This document shows positions 54,715-64,000 of a DNA stretch of 64,000 nt, in pieces. A program made the position numbers and the translations under genes. The notes under the pieces were generated by a model, which was not told the DNA's origin, searched no databases, and was given only the letters and a program-made list of their open reading frames with translations. Every line of letters starts with the position of its first letter. Positions within the stretch are counted from its first letter, which is position 1. This DNA is from Micromussa lordhowensis (taxonomy: Eukaryota > Cnidaria > Anthozoa > Scleractinia > Lobophylliidae). The stretch is taken from NCBI GenBank assembly GCA_964020085.1, contig OZ026597.1, positions 6,269,394-6,333,393 on the forward strand, read 5' to 3'.

Positions 54715-55598
54715 ACAAATGCAAGCATTGCGTCCAACTGTTTAACCCGTTATCAGAATGCATGGAGCATGAACAAACTCGTACAGGAATGAAGTCATTT
54801 TCATGCAAGCATTGTGAAAAGAGTTTTAGCGGCATTTCAAGTTGGAAGCGACATGAACGAACTCACACAGGAGAGAAGCCATATACATGCAAGCATTGTA
54901 AAAAGTGCTTTAGCCAGTTTTCAAACTGCAAGCAACATGAACGAACTCACACAGGAGAGAAGCCATATATATGCAAGCATTGTAAAAAGTGCTTTAGCCA
55001 GTCATCACATTGCAAGCGTCATGAACGAACTCACACAGGCGAGAAGCCATATACATGCAAGCATTGTAAAAAGTGCTTTAGCCAGACATCAGATTGCAAG
55101 GAACATGAACGAACTCACACTGGAGTGAAGCCATATACATGCAAGCATTGTAAAAAGTGCTTTAGCCAGTCATCAATCTGCAAGCGTCATGAACGAACTC
55201 ACACAGGAGAGAAGCCATATACATGCAAGCATTGTAAAAAGTGCTTTAGGTATTCATCAAACAACAAGGAATTTGAACGAACTCACACGGGAGAGAGGCT
55301 GTATCCATGCAAGCATTGTAAAAAGTTCTTTACTGACTTATCAAGCTTCAAGCGAGCTCCAGGACGCCAGCATGCCAGCTCTTTCAAACAGAAGCAACAT
55401 GATCAGTGCTTCAAACCAAGAAGGGACCTTCAGGAGCCAGCTGCAACTCTTGGTGGCAAGAAATCTTGTATGCTGTCTTCTTTGACGGAAGAAAATTCAA
55501 GCCAAGTTGAAAGCCTGACCTGTTGGATTTGTCTTAAGGAATTTAGTAGCGAGGCATGTGTCATCCAACATTACGACGAACATACGAGACTAAAGTGA
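54715..55598 (+). CDS. C2H2 zinc-finger protein, main exon (U4)
   Basis: The exon follows CAG at 54712-54714. Flanking codons are almost identical to U1 (CKHCVQLFNPLSECMEHEQ, FSGISSWKRH; then FRYSSNNKEF, FFTDLSSFKRAPG, spacer and last finger CWICLKEFSSEACVIQHYDEH). The central array has four fingers (FSQFSNCKQH, FSQSSHCKRH, FSQTSDCKEH, FSQSSICKRH) against five in U1, and none of the helices is the same set. One linker reads HTGVKP. The open frame is intact, but the upstream exon donor is damaged, so its expression is uncertain. Confidence 0.85.
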
Positions 55599-56830
55599 TG
55601 CTTATACATAAACATCAGTCTAAGGTGTAAATACCCCTCTTATTTTTCTACTAGTCACCTTTAGTGTAAATGTTGAACTCATCGGAACAAGTTTTGTGTA
55701 ATTGATTCATTCATTCATTCCTGGAATTTCGTTGATTAGTTTTTTCCATGTGGTTTATTTTTAATTAGTTTTGGAATGTTAGTTTTGTAAACAAACATCA
55801 TTGTATAAGGACAACCATTGCTATAGTTAGTGAGTATTGACTTTGTCATGTCATATTGTCCTCATTGAGTTATTGTTAAGAGGATTCTCATGTACCCGAA
55901 TGTCCTACGAAAACTTGTCTTAAAGTTAAGTAGTTTGGTTGGTTTTTACTTTGTGTTGAGTAAAGTAAGAAGTGTATTAAGAAATCTTTCAAGAGCAACT
56001 GTTTGACCTGTTGCAAGACTGTTATTTGTAAGTCAGGTGGTGGGTTTCAGCCAATGAAAAGAAAAAAAATTATCAAATGATAATGACCATTTTCATTCAA
56101 CAATTTTTTCCTACTTCTCATTGACTGAGAGACCTTTAAATAACTGTCTCCAAATAATGGTTTGCTCATGTGTAATAATGTCTAAATGTGGTTTGCTGCA
56201 AATATTTATTCTGCCCATGTGAATTTGTAACCACACTTTTTTGTGAAAATACCAGATTGGTTCCTTGAGCTGCAAGAGAGTGATTTGACATCTTAAGTTG
56301 ATGAAAACAAACTCGCAGGTCAATTGGTTGCCTCAGCCTTGGGCTTTGACAAACAATTCATTCCCTGGCCACTCACAAATTTACATATTTTGCAAACCTT
56401 GGTGCAATAAATAAATGGTTAATTAATGTAGGTTATTCCGTGTCTATTCCGTCTTTGGCTCCTCTGCTCTCGACATAGCAAATAGTGATAAAAGGAAATA
56501 CCAAATAGTATACGTTAATAATAAACCTACAAAAGGAATAAATTCACACAGGCAGTTCCACACTGGTTTTAATTCCCACAATCCCTGCACTGTGATTTGT
56601 TTTGGTCCAGTAAAAGCTAAGTTTTCCTACGGCTGAAGTAATACCCCTTCTCCCCCTCCCCCAAAATCCATTTTTGCCTTGCTCACTCCACACGCGAGTG
56701 ATGTTGAATACAGCTCCCATGAAAGTGACAAAGTAAATTTGATTGCCTGATCTACAAAATGCTCTTTATAAAGGAGCTGAAGCCAACTGATTCACTCCGT
56801 GGAAAGTTATTTTTATAGATTAGCATTTTA
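55599..56830 (+). other. 3' flank of the U4 gene
   Basis: No gene. It is colinear with 13271-14640, with small deletions (for example about 45 bp missing near 56313 relative to 14036). It includes aataaataaat near 56407. Confidence 0.6.
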
Positions 56831-57345
56831 CAAGAGATTATCAAGGTAAGAGAGAGAATCCTCTATATAGGTCTTCTAACTAAGGTAATCCCTCTTAAGG
56901 TGGCTCGAAACAGTTTCCAGTACTTTCCAAGACTTAGAGCTTGATGAGTTATAACCAATCCATATCGGTTGATACCAAAATCATGGTATCAAAAACCTGC
57001 CCAATCATTGGTGAACAAGTTGCTGTCAATTTTATGGCACAATAGGTTACCATAGCAATAATATGACCTGCTAAAAACACCCTTAATTTTAGCTTTAAGC
57101 GCTTATAACTCGAAAACGAGCTCGGTGACCCCCATTTTTTATTATCGAATTATAATCAGCATGATAAGATGCAACTTTTTGCAAAGTTTAAAAATATTCT
57201 ACGAAGGGGGTTCAGAGCCACCTTAAATTTTTGCAACGCGCGAGCAATATCCGCGGGAGAACTGGGTACAATGTCTAAAAATAACTTAAGAGGGATTACC
57301 TTAGCCAGAGGACCTATATGAGGGATTCAGTCTCTTACCTTGACA
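56831..57345. mobile_element. TIR element GAGATTATCAAGG (U4 copy, short form)
   Basis: The counterpart of 14641-16567 without the 1401-bp TTAA insertion; the single TTAA at 57286-57289 is the empty site. Flanks allow a TACA direct repeat (attttaca...tacattat), not certain. Confidence 0.65.
56899..57222. mobile_element. TTAA-flanked MITE, GGTGGCTC family (U4 copy)
   Basis: GGTGGCTCGAAACAG at the left and GAGCCACC at the right end, flanked by TTAA at 56895-56898 and 57223-57226. The motif cgagctcggtgacccccatt is at about 57118. The sister is 14704-15025. Confidence 0.75.
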
Positions 57346-57532
57346 ATCTCTTACATTATATTATTAACACTTACATTTTAGCGCTGGTATTTACATATTT
57401 TATCGTTGGACGTTTGCGTGCCCTGATTTCTCTACTTATAAACGTATCTTTCATTCACTTTTTCTACATTTTATCGTTGGACGTTTGCGTGCCCTGATTT
57501 CTACTTATAAACGTATCTTTCATTCACTTTTT

Positions 57533-59105
57533 CTACAACTTGACGATCGTCAGAAATTGTGAGGCTGCTTCCGGATCCGTCATTGCGCTAAGTGTATCAT
57601 CTACAAAGCGCTTGTGGAAGATAGGCAACTTGTTCTCTATAGCCTGTAGAACAGGCGGATTAGCGGGGCCAGCGCGATACACGAGCGCGCGCGCGAAGCG
57701 CGAGGACGAGCGCAAAGCGCGAGGCCAGAAAAATCCGCCTGTAGTCACACCATTGTTTATGCTCTTCCGCCCCCTTGAAATGATTGACATGCATTAATTA
57801 AGAAGAACCAGTCACAAAACGATTTCAATTTATTGGCTGGAAGAAATGTCAGATTTACAGTGGGTGCCGCGAAACCCGCGGCTTTGTTTCCCAGTGAGTG
57901 CGGCTATGTCGCTCCGAACTCCAACGAAAGTTTATGGTAGAGGAAAAAAATTCTGGCAATCCTGTTTGCAGATTTTGCCACATTTATCTCGGTCTAAAAA
58001 CTACCTCAATTCCCGTTTTCGCTGTGACACAAAGACAAGAATTTAAATGAGGAGCTAAACTTTCAGAGTTACTTTCTGAATTTGGAATTCGCTTGAATGA
58101 ATCCGACTCAAACTCGAAACTTTCTTGTAAGAAATGTGCTAGGCAAATTTTAAACTCATGCAAATTTTTGTCACATTTAAATCTAAACATGGACGATAGT
58201 CAACCAGGGAATAGCTTGCAGAATTTAACGGTGAAGAGACTCGCAAAAACCTCTCCCAGCGCATCTTTAGCGGAGCCCCTCAACGCTCGACGTGAATTAC
58301 GCGCAAGAAAGAGGTTGTCGTTGGACAAAGAAAACAACCCTCCGAGAAATCCCCAAGATTAGTTAGAACAGGAGATGAAAAGATTAATGAACGTTCCAGT
58401 TGAGGTGCTTTCCTCCCTGCGAAAACATTTTATTCCCTTGTCGGTAAACTCAAGCTTTCGCTTTAGCGTAAAGAATTAATTTGAACATGCTGTCATGCGG
58501 CGATATACGTCTGCGAAATTTTGAACATTTTTAGCTTTTAGATAGGTTTTCCCCTCATCATTGAAAAAACATTCGGAGATCATGTGATGTAAAGTAACCA
58601 ATCAGCAAAAATCAATCAATAAAGTAACCAATCAGCAAAAAACCGTTCGCCAGGCGAACGGTTGGAAATAAACAATGGTGTGACTACAGGCGGGATTTTT
58701 TAGCGCTCCTTCCCTCGCACGCAACTCGCGCTTCGCGCTCGCCTCGCTTTCGCCTATGTTCACCTGAAATACGCAAAAGACTACGCCTGTTCTGCAGGCT
58801 ACGATCCCATAGCTACACCGTCCACTTGTTCCTGCGAGTTTCCTTCCAACTGAAAGAGCTGATTTTTGGTGGCGATTCTCAACAGCTCCTTCAAATTAAC
58901 TGAGTTAAGTTCGTGCTCTCTGTTGAAGCAATCGCTTTCAAAGGCTCTCTCTAAGATACTCTCGATGGTTTCATCCACTGGAACGTTGGTAAACAGTGAC
59001 TATACATCACACCACACCAAAACCTCATGGTCTTTGATTTTCATTTCACGAATTTGGTCGGCAAGAACAAAAATATCGCTGACCGTTTGATCGTTGACGG
59101 ACATG
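57533..59105 (-). pseudogene. Penelope-like RT relic split by the hAT-like element (U4)
   Basis: Minus-strand frames KLPIFHKRFVDDTLSAMTDP (57533 side) and the GVAMGSPLG side near 58810-59100 repeat the U1 relic. About 75 bp around the left insertion site, including the left target duplication and the ANSFMFKIEKQ codons, has been deleted here. A 65-bp tandem repeat of its 3' edge (tttatcgttggacgtttgcg) lies at 57400-57530. Confidence 0.75.
57640..58801 (+). mobile_element. hAT-like TIR element (U4 copy)
   Basis: Left end TAGCCTGTAGAACAGGCG and right end, reversed, TAGCCTGCAGAACAGGCG. CGATCCCA remains on the right only (58802-58809). The inner ORF (57846-58362) has a one-base A-run expansion near 57947 and a further break near 58050, so the ZAD-like protein is lost here. 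Confidence 0.75.
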
Positions 59106-59899
59106 GGCTTTAGACAAGAGCCATCTCTCTATCGATTTGACAATTGAAAATGATTTTAGGGAAATTGTTTTTTTTTATTGCTAGTTCTTATTCTGAAAGT
59201 TTTTTTTCGAAAAAACAAATAATTTGGGGGTTAGCATGGCGCTTAGGGTAAACACCAAAAACTAGTTAGAAAACTGAGAGTAAATGCAGCTGAAACAAAA
59301 CATTAAACAAGTTGAATTTTTACCCTTTGTGGTAAATGTCATGTTCAGCCTCTCTAAAAACAATTAGAAGAACCTCGACAATGTTCCAGACTAAAGTTTC
59401 AGCTCATCATTATATCGGACTACAGTAAACTTCATATACGCTGTGACCAAGAGACTATGATCTAAATCATAGTCTCATGCCGTGATCCATCTTTCCCGGG
59501 GGGGACCTCCCATATAAAAATGACGGGGGTGCTCATCGTACCTTTTATGGGTTATAAACGCGGTTTTGGTATTTCTTAGGGTGTTTAGACTCAAAAGGTA
59601 CACAACAGAAGCTTTTGCGATACCTTTTAGGATGTTGAGCCAAAAAAATATCACTGAGGAGAATGTCATGTCAGAATTGGTATCTCTTAGGGAAGAAAAG
59701 AAATTCAAGCCACGCCCACAAAACAAGTTCTTGGTATCTCTTAGGGATTCTTTGCAAAATTTTCCACGAGACCCCCGTCCTTTTTATATCGGAGTCACCC
59801 CGGGGCATTCTTGTCCTCAGGGATACGTGTTTTTCTTTGAATGATATTACTTCGTAAATAGACTGCTCGGAAAAGTTTTCCTTCTTTTTTCGGAAAAGA
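59106..59899. other. Repeats before the U4 LINE fragment
   Basis: No gene. It is the same order as U1: T-rich stretch, perfect hairpin 59447-59474 with one change, and the CTCTTAGGG inverted-repeat block at 59487-59844. Confidence 0.6.
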
Positions 59900-60347
59900 C
59901 ATTAGTCCTGGCATAACTGTTAAATTGAAAAGCGCTCAGCGTCTGAGTGGAAATCTGTAATTTTAGCCACCTCAATATCAATGTTGCCATTAAGTACTTC
60001 ATGTAAGAAAGTCACATCAGTCAGTAATCTTCTCTTCTCTAATGACATGAGGTTTAACTTCTTCAAACGAATGTCATAGGGATCATCGCTCTTTAAGATA
60101 AGTTTAGTTACTCTTCTCTGTACCCTTTCCAGCAGATCAATATTTATTTTTGTATATGGGGACCACACCACCAAACAGCAGTCCAGGTTTGAGCGAACCA
60201 ATGAGCAGTAAAGAGTTCGCAAGGTCATAAGGTCGTCCAGACCTTTACAAGTTCTTTTAATTAAGCCAAACATTCTGTTAGCCTTGGATACAACGTAATC
60301 TATGTGTGGGTTCCATGATAAGTTTTGATTAGTAATAATCCCTATGT
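59900..60347 (-). pseudogene. LINE RT C-terminal fragment (U4 copy, best preserved)
   Basis: On the minus strand it reads VEDIGIITNQNLSWNPHIDY (one stop), then MFGLIKRTCKGLDDLMTLRT, SNLDCCLVVWSPYTKINIDL, LERVQRRVTKLIL, NLMSLEKRRLLTDVTFLHEV and LNGNIDIEVAKITDFH. This is the post-palm region of a CR1/Jockey-type LINE, 5'-truncated. It is a different family from the LINE at 44706. Copies at the same place in U1 and U3 date it before the tandem duplication. Confidence 0.82.
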
Positions 60348-60564
60348 CTTCGACCTTGTTTATTTCGCGTCAGTTGGCGTCTGAGGAAAAGCTTTCACCC
60401 GGTTTGACTGTCTCTGGTTTGATTAGGCCTGTAAGAAAACGAGTCTTCTTTTTTGGATTTTAGATGATAGGTCTTGTTGAAGACACCCCCAACCAACCAA
60501 CAAATTTTTTTGACCACCCAGATCTCACGTGATCAGTCACTAGGGTCTTTCTCCGAGAGGCTGC

Positions 60565-60656
60565 ACAGCATCCGCGCTTACAGTCAAACTTTAGAGACTG
60601 GGTTCAAGTGTAATCTGTATTAAATGGCGGCTTCCATCTGATCAGCATTTCTAAAG
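60565..60656 (+). pseudogene. Upstream exon of U5, with stop
   Basis: The expected CNLCNGGF is changed to tgtaatctgtattaaatggc, which brings TAA into the frame and removes the second Cys. The donor AAAG|GTAAGAA is intact. Confidence 0.4.
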
Positions 60657-61652
60657 GTAAGAAAGATAGTTTAAGAATGCTTTTCTTCATGGCAAGCTAA
60701 TCTTAATGATACGGGGTCAGCTCTCTTGGTCTCACGAAATGAAGAGAAACATAAAATGGCGTAGACACGCCACCTTTGAAGCACTTTGTTGGCTTTTTTG
60801 TGTGATGGAAAAGCCGAAATAACGGTCACACAACTGTAGAAATCGTGGAGAAATTGCGAGTCATTCACATAAAATATAGTGAAAAACAGACTTGCTTTAA
60901 GAAAACGCCTTTGCGATCATCGAGCTATCTGTTTCCATTTATATGAGAATGCCGAGAACGAAAGCAAATCTCGTAAGAGGTGATTTTGGTTAGCCTGCGA
61001 ACACAGACGGATTTTGGTAGGATATTCAAAATTGTATGGATTTATAAGCATTACGTTTGTGCAAACAGAATGCAAATTGAATAATACTGAGTGATCCTGA
61101 AACTGTTCTATATTCAGAGCAAAGAAATTCGAAAACAGATAGAACTAGGAAGAAAGCAAAGAGAACTTGAAAAATGGCAAAGTGAGATTTCACCTGAATA
61201 TCGATGTTAGAAAGGAGAAGGAAGACCTGTGCTATAGCTGAATGCAATAAAAACCAAAATTGCATTCACTAGTCTAGCCAATGTTCACCTTGTGGAATCT
61301 CTTTTAGATAACTGGCTGAAGAATAACCATATTCCTGTAGATATAACTGTATTTTGTCTTGGGGGCAAGCTTGAATTACATTCAACTTCATTGCCAAGTA
61401 CAAGCGGGGATGTGTATAACAAATATAATATAGGCCCCAGCACAGATCCTTAGGGATTGCTACATTGCAGGCTCTTGCTACATGATGTGGTTCGCTTTAC
61501 ATTGACTACTTGCTTACGACTCTCAAGAAAGGGCTGAAACCAGCTTAGAGCTTTCCTGCTAATACTAAACTAAGAAGAAAGTAAATGGCATTTTGCGAAG
61601 GCAGTTGTTGGTAGAGCGGTCTGCCTATGAGTGTCCATTGATAGCGTCCACT

Positions 61653-61695
<43 letters not shown>

Positions 61696-61839
61696 CATAA
61701 AAGTTACAATTTCCTGGATTGTAGTTGGTTTAAAAAACTCCTATTTTCCAGTAACTCACTTCCCAAGTTGTATCGGACAGTTTGCTATTGGACAGTTTGT
61801 TATCGGACAGTTTGTTATTGACAGTTCAGTAAGCCAATC

Positions 61840-61872
<33 letters not shown>

Positions 61873-63327
61873 CATTTAAAGTTGTAGTTTAAATCAACCA
61901 ATTTCAATTTGAGAGCAACATGAAAGAATTTCTCAGTCTTTTGATGGGAATTTTCCCTTTCTTTTATAACTTGGCTGTTCTTCTTTTCTTGGAAATTGTA
62001 ATTTTTATGATTAATTGGTAATAAGACTTTGTGTCGTCCAATTCGGTCGGTAATCATACTCATGATAAACAAATTGGACTAAAGCTGCGCATTGGTCTGA
62101 TTTTGTTATCACTTGTATGATTACAGACCGAAGTGGTCTCCACTCAGTCCTATTACCATTACTTATTATTGTTATTATTAATTATCTTCAGAACCTTATC
62201 AGACCTTGAAGACTTTTTACTGAGTAAAAACACACAAACTAATTTTAGGTCAAAATCTGTTAAAACTGGCACTAACCTCTTTATTGAAATCATCATCATA
62301 GTGTCAGCAAAAATCAGACTGTTCTTTCAACTTTTGTTTGAATAAATATTACAAATCACACCAATTCCAGGGCTCTTAAATAAATGTGCTAATGAACCTA
62401 GACTTTCCATTCTGACAACAAATTGGCAACTTTTGTGCTGTAAGAGATTAACATAAAGTTAGACTCTGAATCAGTATAACCATTAAGACTTCTGGTGTGT
62501 TATTTCGCCAAAATTGGCACACACTCTATTGAAACTCTATGAAGTGAAATGTGAAGTACATGTAGCTGCCATCTTAAATTTTCTGGTTAAATAATACAGC
62601 TAATCTGTGTATTGTCGTTGAGGTGTCAATTTCACTACAAAGATAGACAATCCAAACTACACGAGCAAAAATTCAACCCACAAGTTTTTGTATGCTTTTT
62701 CTGTGGTTTCATTAGTTTGTTTCTGATACATTGCCTTGAATTTGAGTTTGAAATGAGCCCTGTTAGAAAATTTGTTTTTGAAGTCAACAAAATTGAAAGT
62801 GTTTAGAAAATAATCAAAACTGTCTGTTCAAACAGCTAACTATCTTACTGCTTGAACATGATTGGATGAGAGGACTAACAAACTCGGCCAAACAAATTTC
62901 GTTTTCAGGAGGCCTTGGTTGATGTCGTTTCATTGTAAATTAATAGCTTACATAATTGTATTTTGGAATACTTTCCCTTGGTCGCAACTTTGCAGAATTT
63001 CAGAAAATGCGCCTGTGATGGGAGTAAAAGAGACTAGTTTCTTGTGATTAAAGTCAGTGAAAAGAACTGAACATGTGGGGAGTAACTCCAACAAAGTCAG
63101 TGATTAATCTAGGTGATTTATCTTTAAAAAACTCTGAATGACTTCCCACTTCAATTTCATGACTAATGAGGACACAGATATTATATCTAGAGAAAAATTT
63201 GGGGTTAAGGTAAACTTTAATTGATTTACTAGGAGGTGATATAATTTTGCCCATTTTAAAGAGTCTCCATCCAAGCCAGGTTACCCAGCAGAAGAGCCTT
63301 GTCTTCCATTTCCAAATGAAACCAAAA
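60657..63327 (+). other. U5 intron, first part
   Basis: No gene. Landmarks as in U1: TTA microsatellite 61657-61697 (the longest but one), ggacagtttg repeats at about 61785-61820, inverted-repeat element about 62030-62130. A 50-bp segment after exon 1 present in the others (between 8600 and 8680 in U1) is deleted near 60912. Confidence 0.6.
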
Positions 63328-63329
63328 TA

Positions 63330-63561
63330 GGCCATTTTACAGTTGTGTGCTTAGTTACCTGGCCATGAATGCAAGTGAGGCTGGAGGTGACCTTGCTTTG
63401 ATACAGACCTTCAAGCTTTTCTTATGTAAATGCCAACTAGTTAGCATAAGAACAACTTGATTGCACAATAAAAGCAGTGAGGTCTGTATCAAAACAAGAT
63501 CAACTCCAGCCTCGCTACCATTCACAGGACAGGTCACTAAGCCAACACCTGCAAAATGGTC
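63330..63561. mobile_element. TA-flanked foldback MITE, GGCCATTTT ends (mariner-like)
   Basis: The ends ggccattttacagttgtgtg and, reversed, gaccattttgcaggtgttgg are inverted, as are the inner arms (gtgaggctggaggtgacctt / agatcaactccagcctcgc). TA is on both sides (63328-63329, 63562-63563). The U4 sequence at 53394-53410 (accaaaatatttgattcc) is the empty site. A TA duplication fits the Tc1/mariner group. Confidence 0.82.
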
Positions 63562-63703
63562 TATTTGATTCCATTTGCTTGCTTACATAGGGCAACCCAC
63601 AAAACAAAGTTAGGTCACTATGATTTATTTGGCATGCTTATGGTACACATACATAGAGAAGTAATAAATAAAAGGTGTCAATCTATTAATAATCAGTAGA
63701 ATT

Positions 63704-64000
63704 CTGGTCGAAGGCATGGTGGCCGCATGGTTAGTGCGCTCGACTCCGGAGCGAGCGGTCCGGGTTCGAGCCCTGGCCGGGGACAGTGTGTTGTGTTCTT
63801 GGGCAAGACACTTTACTCTCACAGTGCCTCTCCCCACCCAGGTATATAAATGGGTACCTGCTATTTGTTGGGGAAACCTAACAAAATTGCGGGGGAGTGA
63901 CCTGCGATGGACTAGCATCCCGTCCAGGGGGAGTAGAAATACTTCTAGCCGCTTCATGCTACAGAAACCGGGATAAGCTCCGGCAGTTATGAGCCAGCCT
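63704..64000 (+). mobile_element. tRNA-derived SINE, 3' end beyond the window
   Basis: Pol III promoter boxes are visible: box A-like gtggccgcatggttagtgcg near 63719 and box B ggttcgagccc near 63762. A conserved body follows, ttgtgttcttgggcaagaca and acccaggtatataaatgggt. The insertion point is agtagaattct|, where U1 (11124-11140) and U4 (53530-53548) continue with actagtatac. The 5' end is intact, so it could be a recent insertion. Confidence 0.82.

Larger units (their letters stand above)
44636..60349 (+). repeat. Tandem unit U4 (type beta, near-identical to U1)
   Basis: The opening motif is truncated (gcgtcagttggcgtttgagg). A 5.8-kb LINE is inserted about 70 bp into the unit. From 50480 it follows U1 from about 8160 to 19586 with very few changes, apart from the finger array and the missing TTAA element at 57286. 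Confidence 0.8.
60350..64000 (+). repeat. Tandem unit U5, first part
   Basis: It opens with ttgtttatttcgcgtcagttggcgtctgagg and follows U1 from 8080 to about 11110 with moderate divergence. It carries a TA-flanked MITE and a SINE not present in the sisters. Its finger exon would fall beyond the window end. Confidence 0.75.

Noticed and set aside
63717..63790. A functional tRNA gene
   Set aside because: Box A and B are present, but the anticodon arm and acceptor pairing do not form a convincing tRNA, and SINE body sequence follows directly.

Overview
This is eukaryotic, AT-rich, intron-containing DNA, most likely from an anthozoan cnidarian (stony coral or sea anemone). That is an inference from the mix of Penelope-like, CR1/L2-like, Tx1-like and Ty3/gypsy retroelements, many palindromic MITEs, a tRNA-derived SINE, and C2H2 zinc-finger genes with consensus linkers. 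No bacterial-style operons, rRNA genes or CRISPR arrays are seen.

The backbone is a tandem array of about six diverged copies of one zinc-finger gene unit: U0 (about 2035-8074), U1 (8075-19586), U2 (19587-33827), U3 (33828-44635), U4 (44636-60349) and U5 (60350 to the end). A complete unit appears to hold a short upstream exon with a CxxC motif and a GT donor, an intron that is about 4 kb without large insertions, and one long exon. That exon starts at a CAG acceptor and encodes a run of KPYTCKHCKKCF-type C2H2 fingers, a basic spacer, and an invariant last finger. The long exons are at 12306-13270 (U1), 26459-27485 (U2, damaged start), 38951-39837 (U3) and 54715-55598 (U4). U0 keeps only the 3' part (2035-2508) because a gypsy element inserted in it. 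The U5 long exon lies past the window end. The 3' flanks are of two types: U0 and U2 share one, U1, U3 and U4 the other. U1 and U4 are nearly identical over kilobases, yet their finger arrays differ in number and in DNA-contact residues.

Mobile elements make up most of the rest. 1-2034 is the 3' half of a Ty3/gypsy element with its 3' LTR. 4124-8062 holds nested TTAA-type elements, a Penelope fragment and a cluster of hairpin MITEs. 14640-19590 and 56830-60349 are paired copies of a Penelope RT relic interrupted by a hAT-like element with a ZAD-like ORF, followed by a LINE tail. 20263-25121 is a PIF/Harbinger-type element that contains a Penelope-like element with an intact ORF of over 700 codons and hammerhead-like motifs. 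31425-32557 is a Tx1-like LINE with an 11-bp target duplication. 42187-43225 is a further TTAA-type element. 44706-50479 is a near full-length CR1/L2-like LINE whose ORF1 carries SAP, coiled-coil and SGNH-esterase regions; its endonuclease is split by a 1266-bp TIR transposon with a 9-bp target duplication. The window ends in a tRNA-derived SINE.

The zinc-finger genes are the only plausible host genes. Their likely role is sequence-specific DNA binding, and a role in silencing the surrounding retroelements is possible but not shown. Insertions present in one tandem copy and absent from its sister give direct empty-site evidence for several transposon boundaries.
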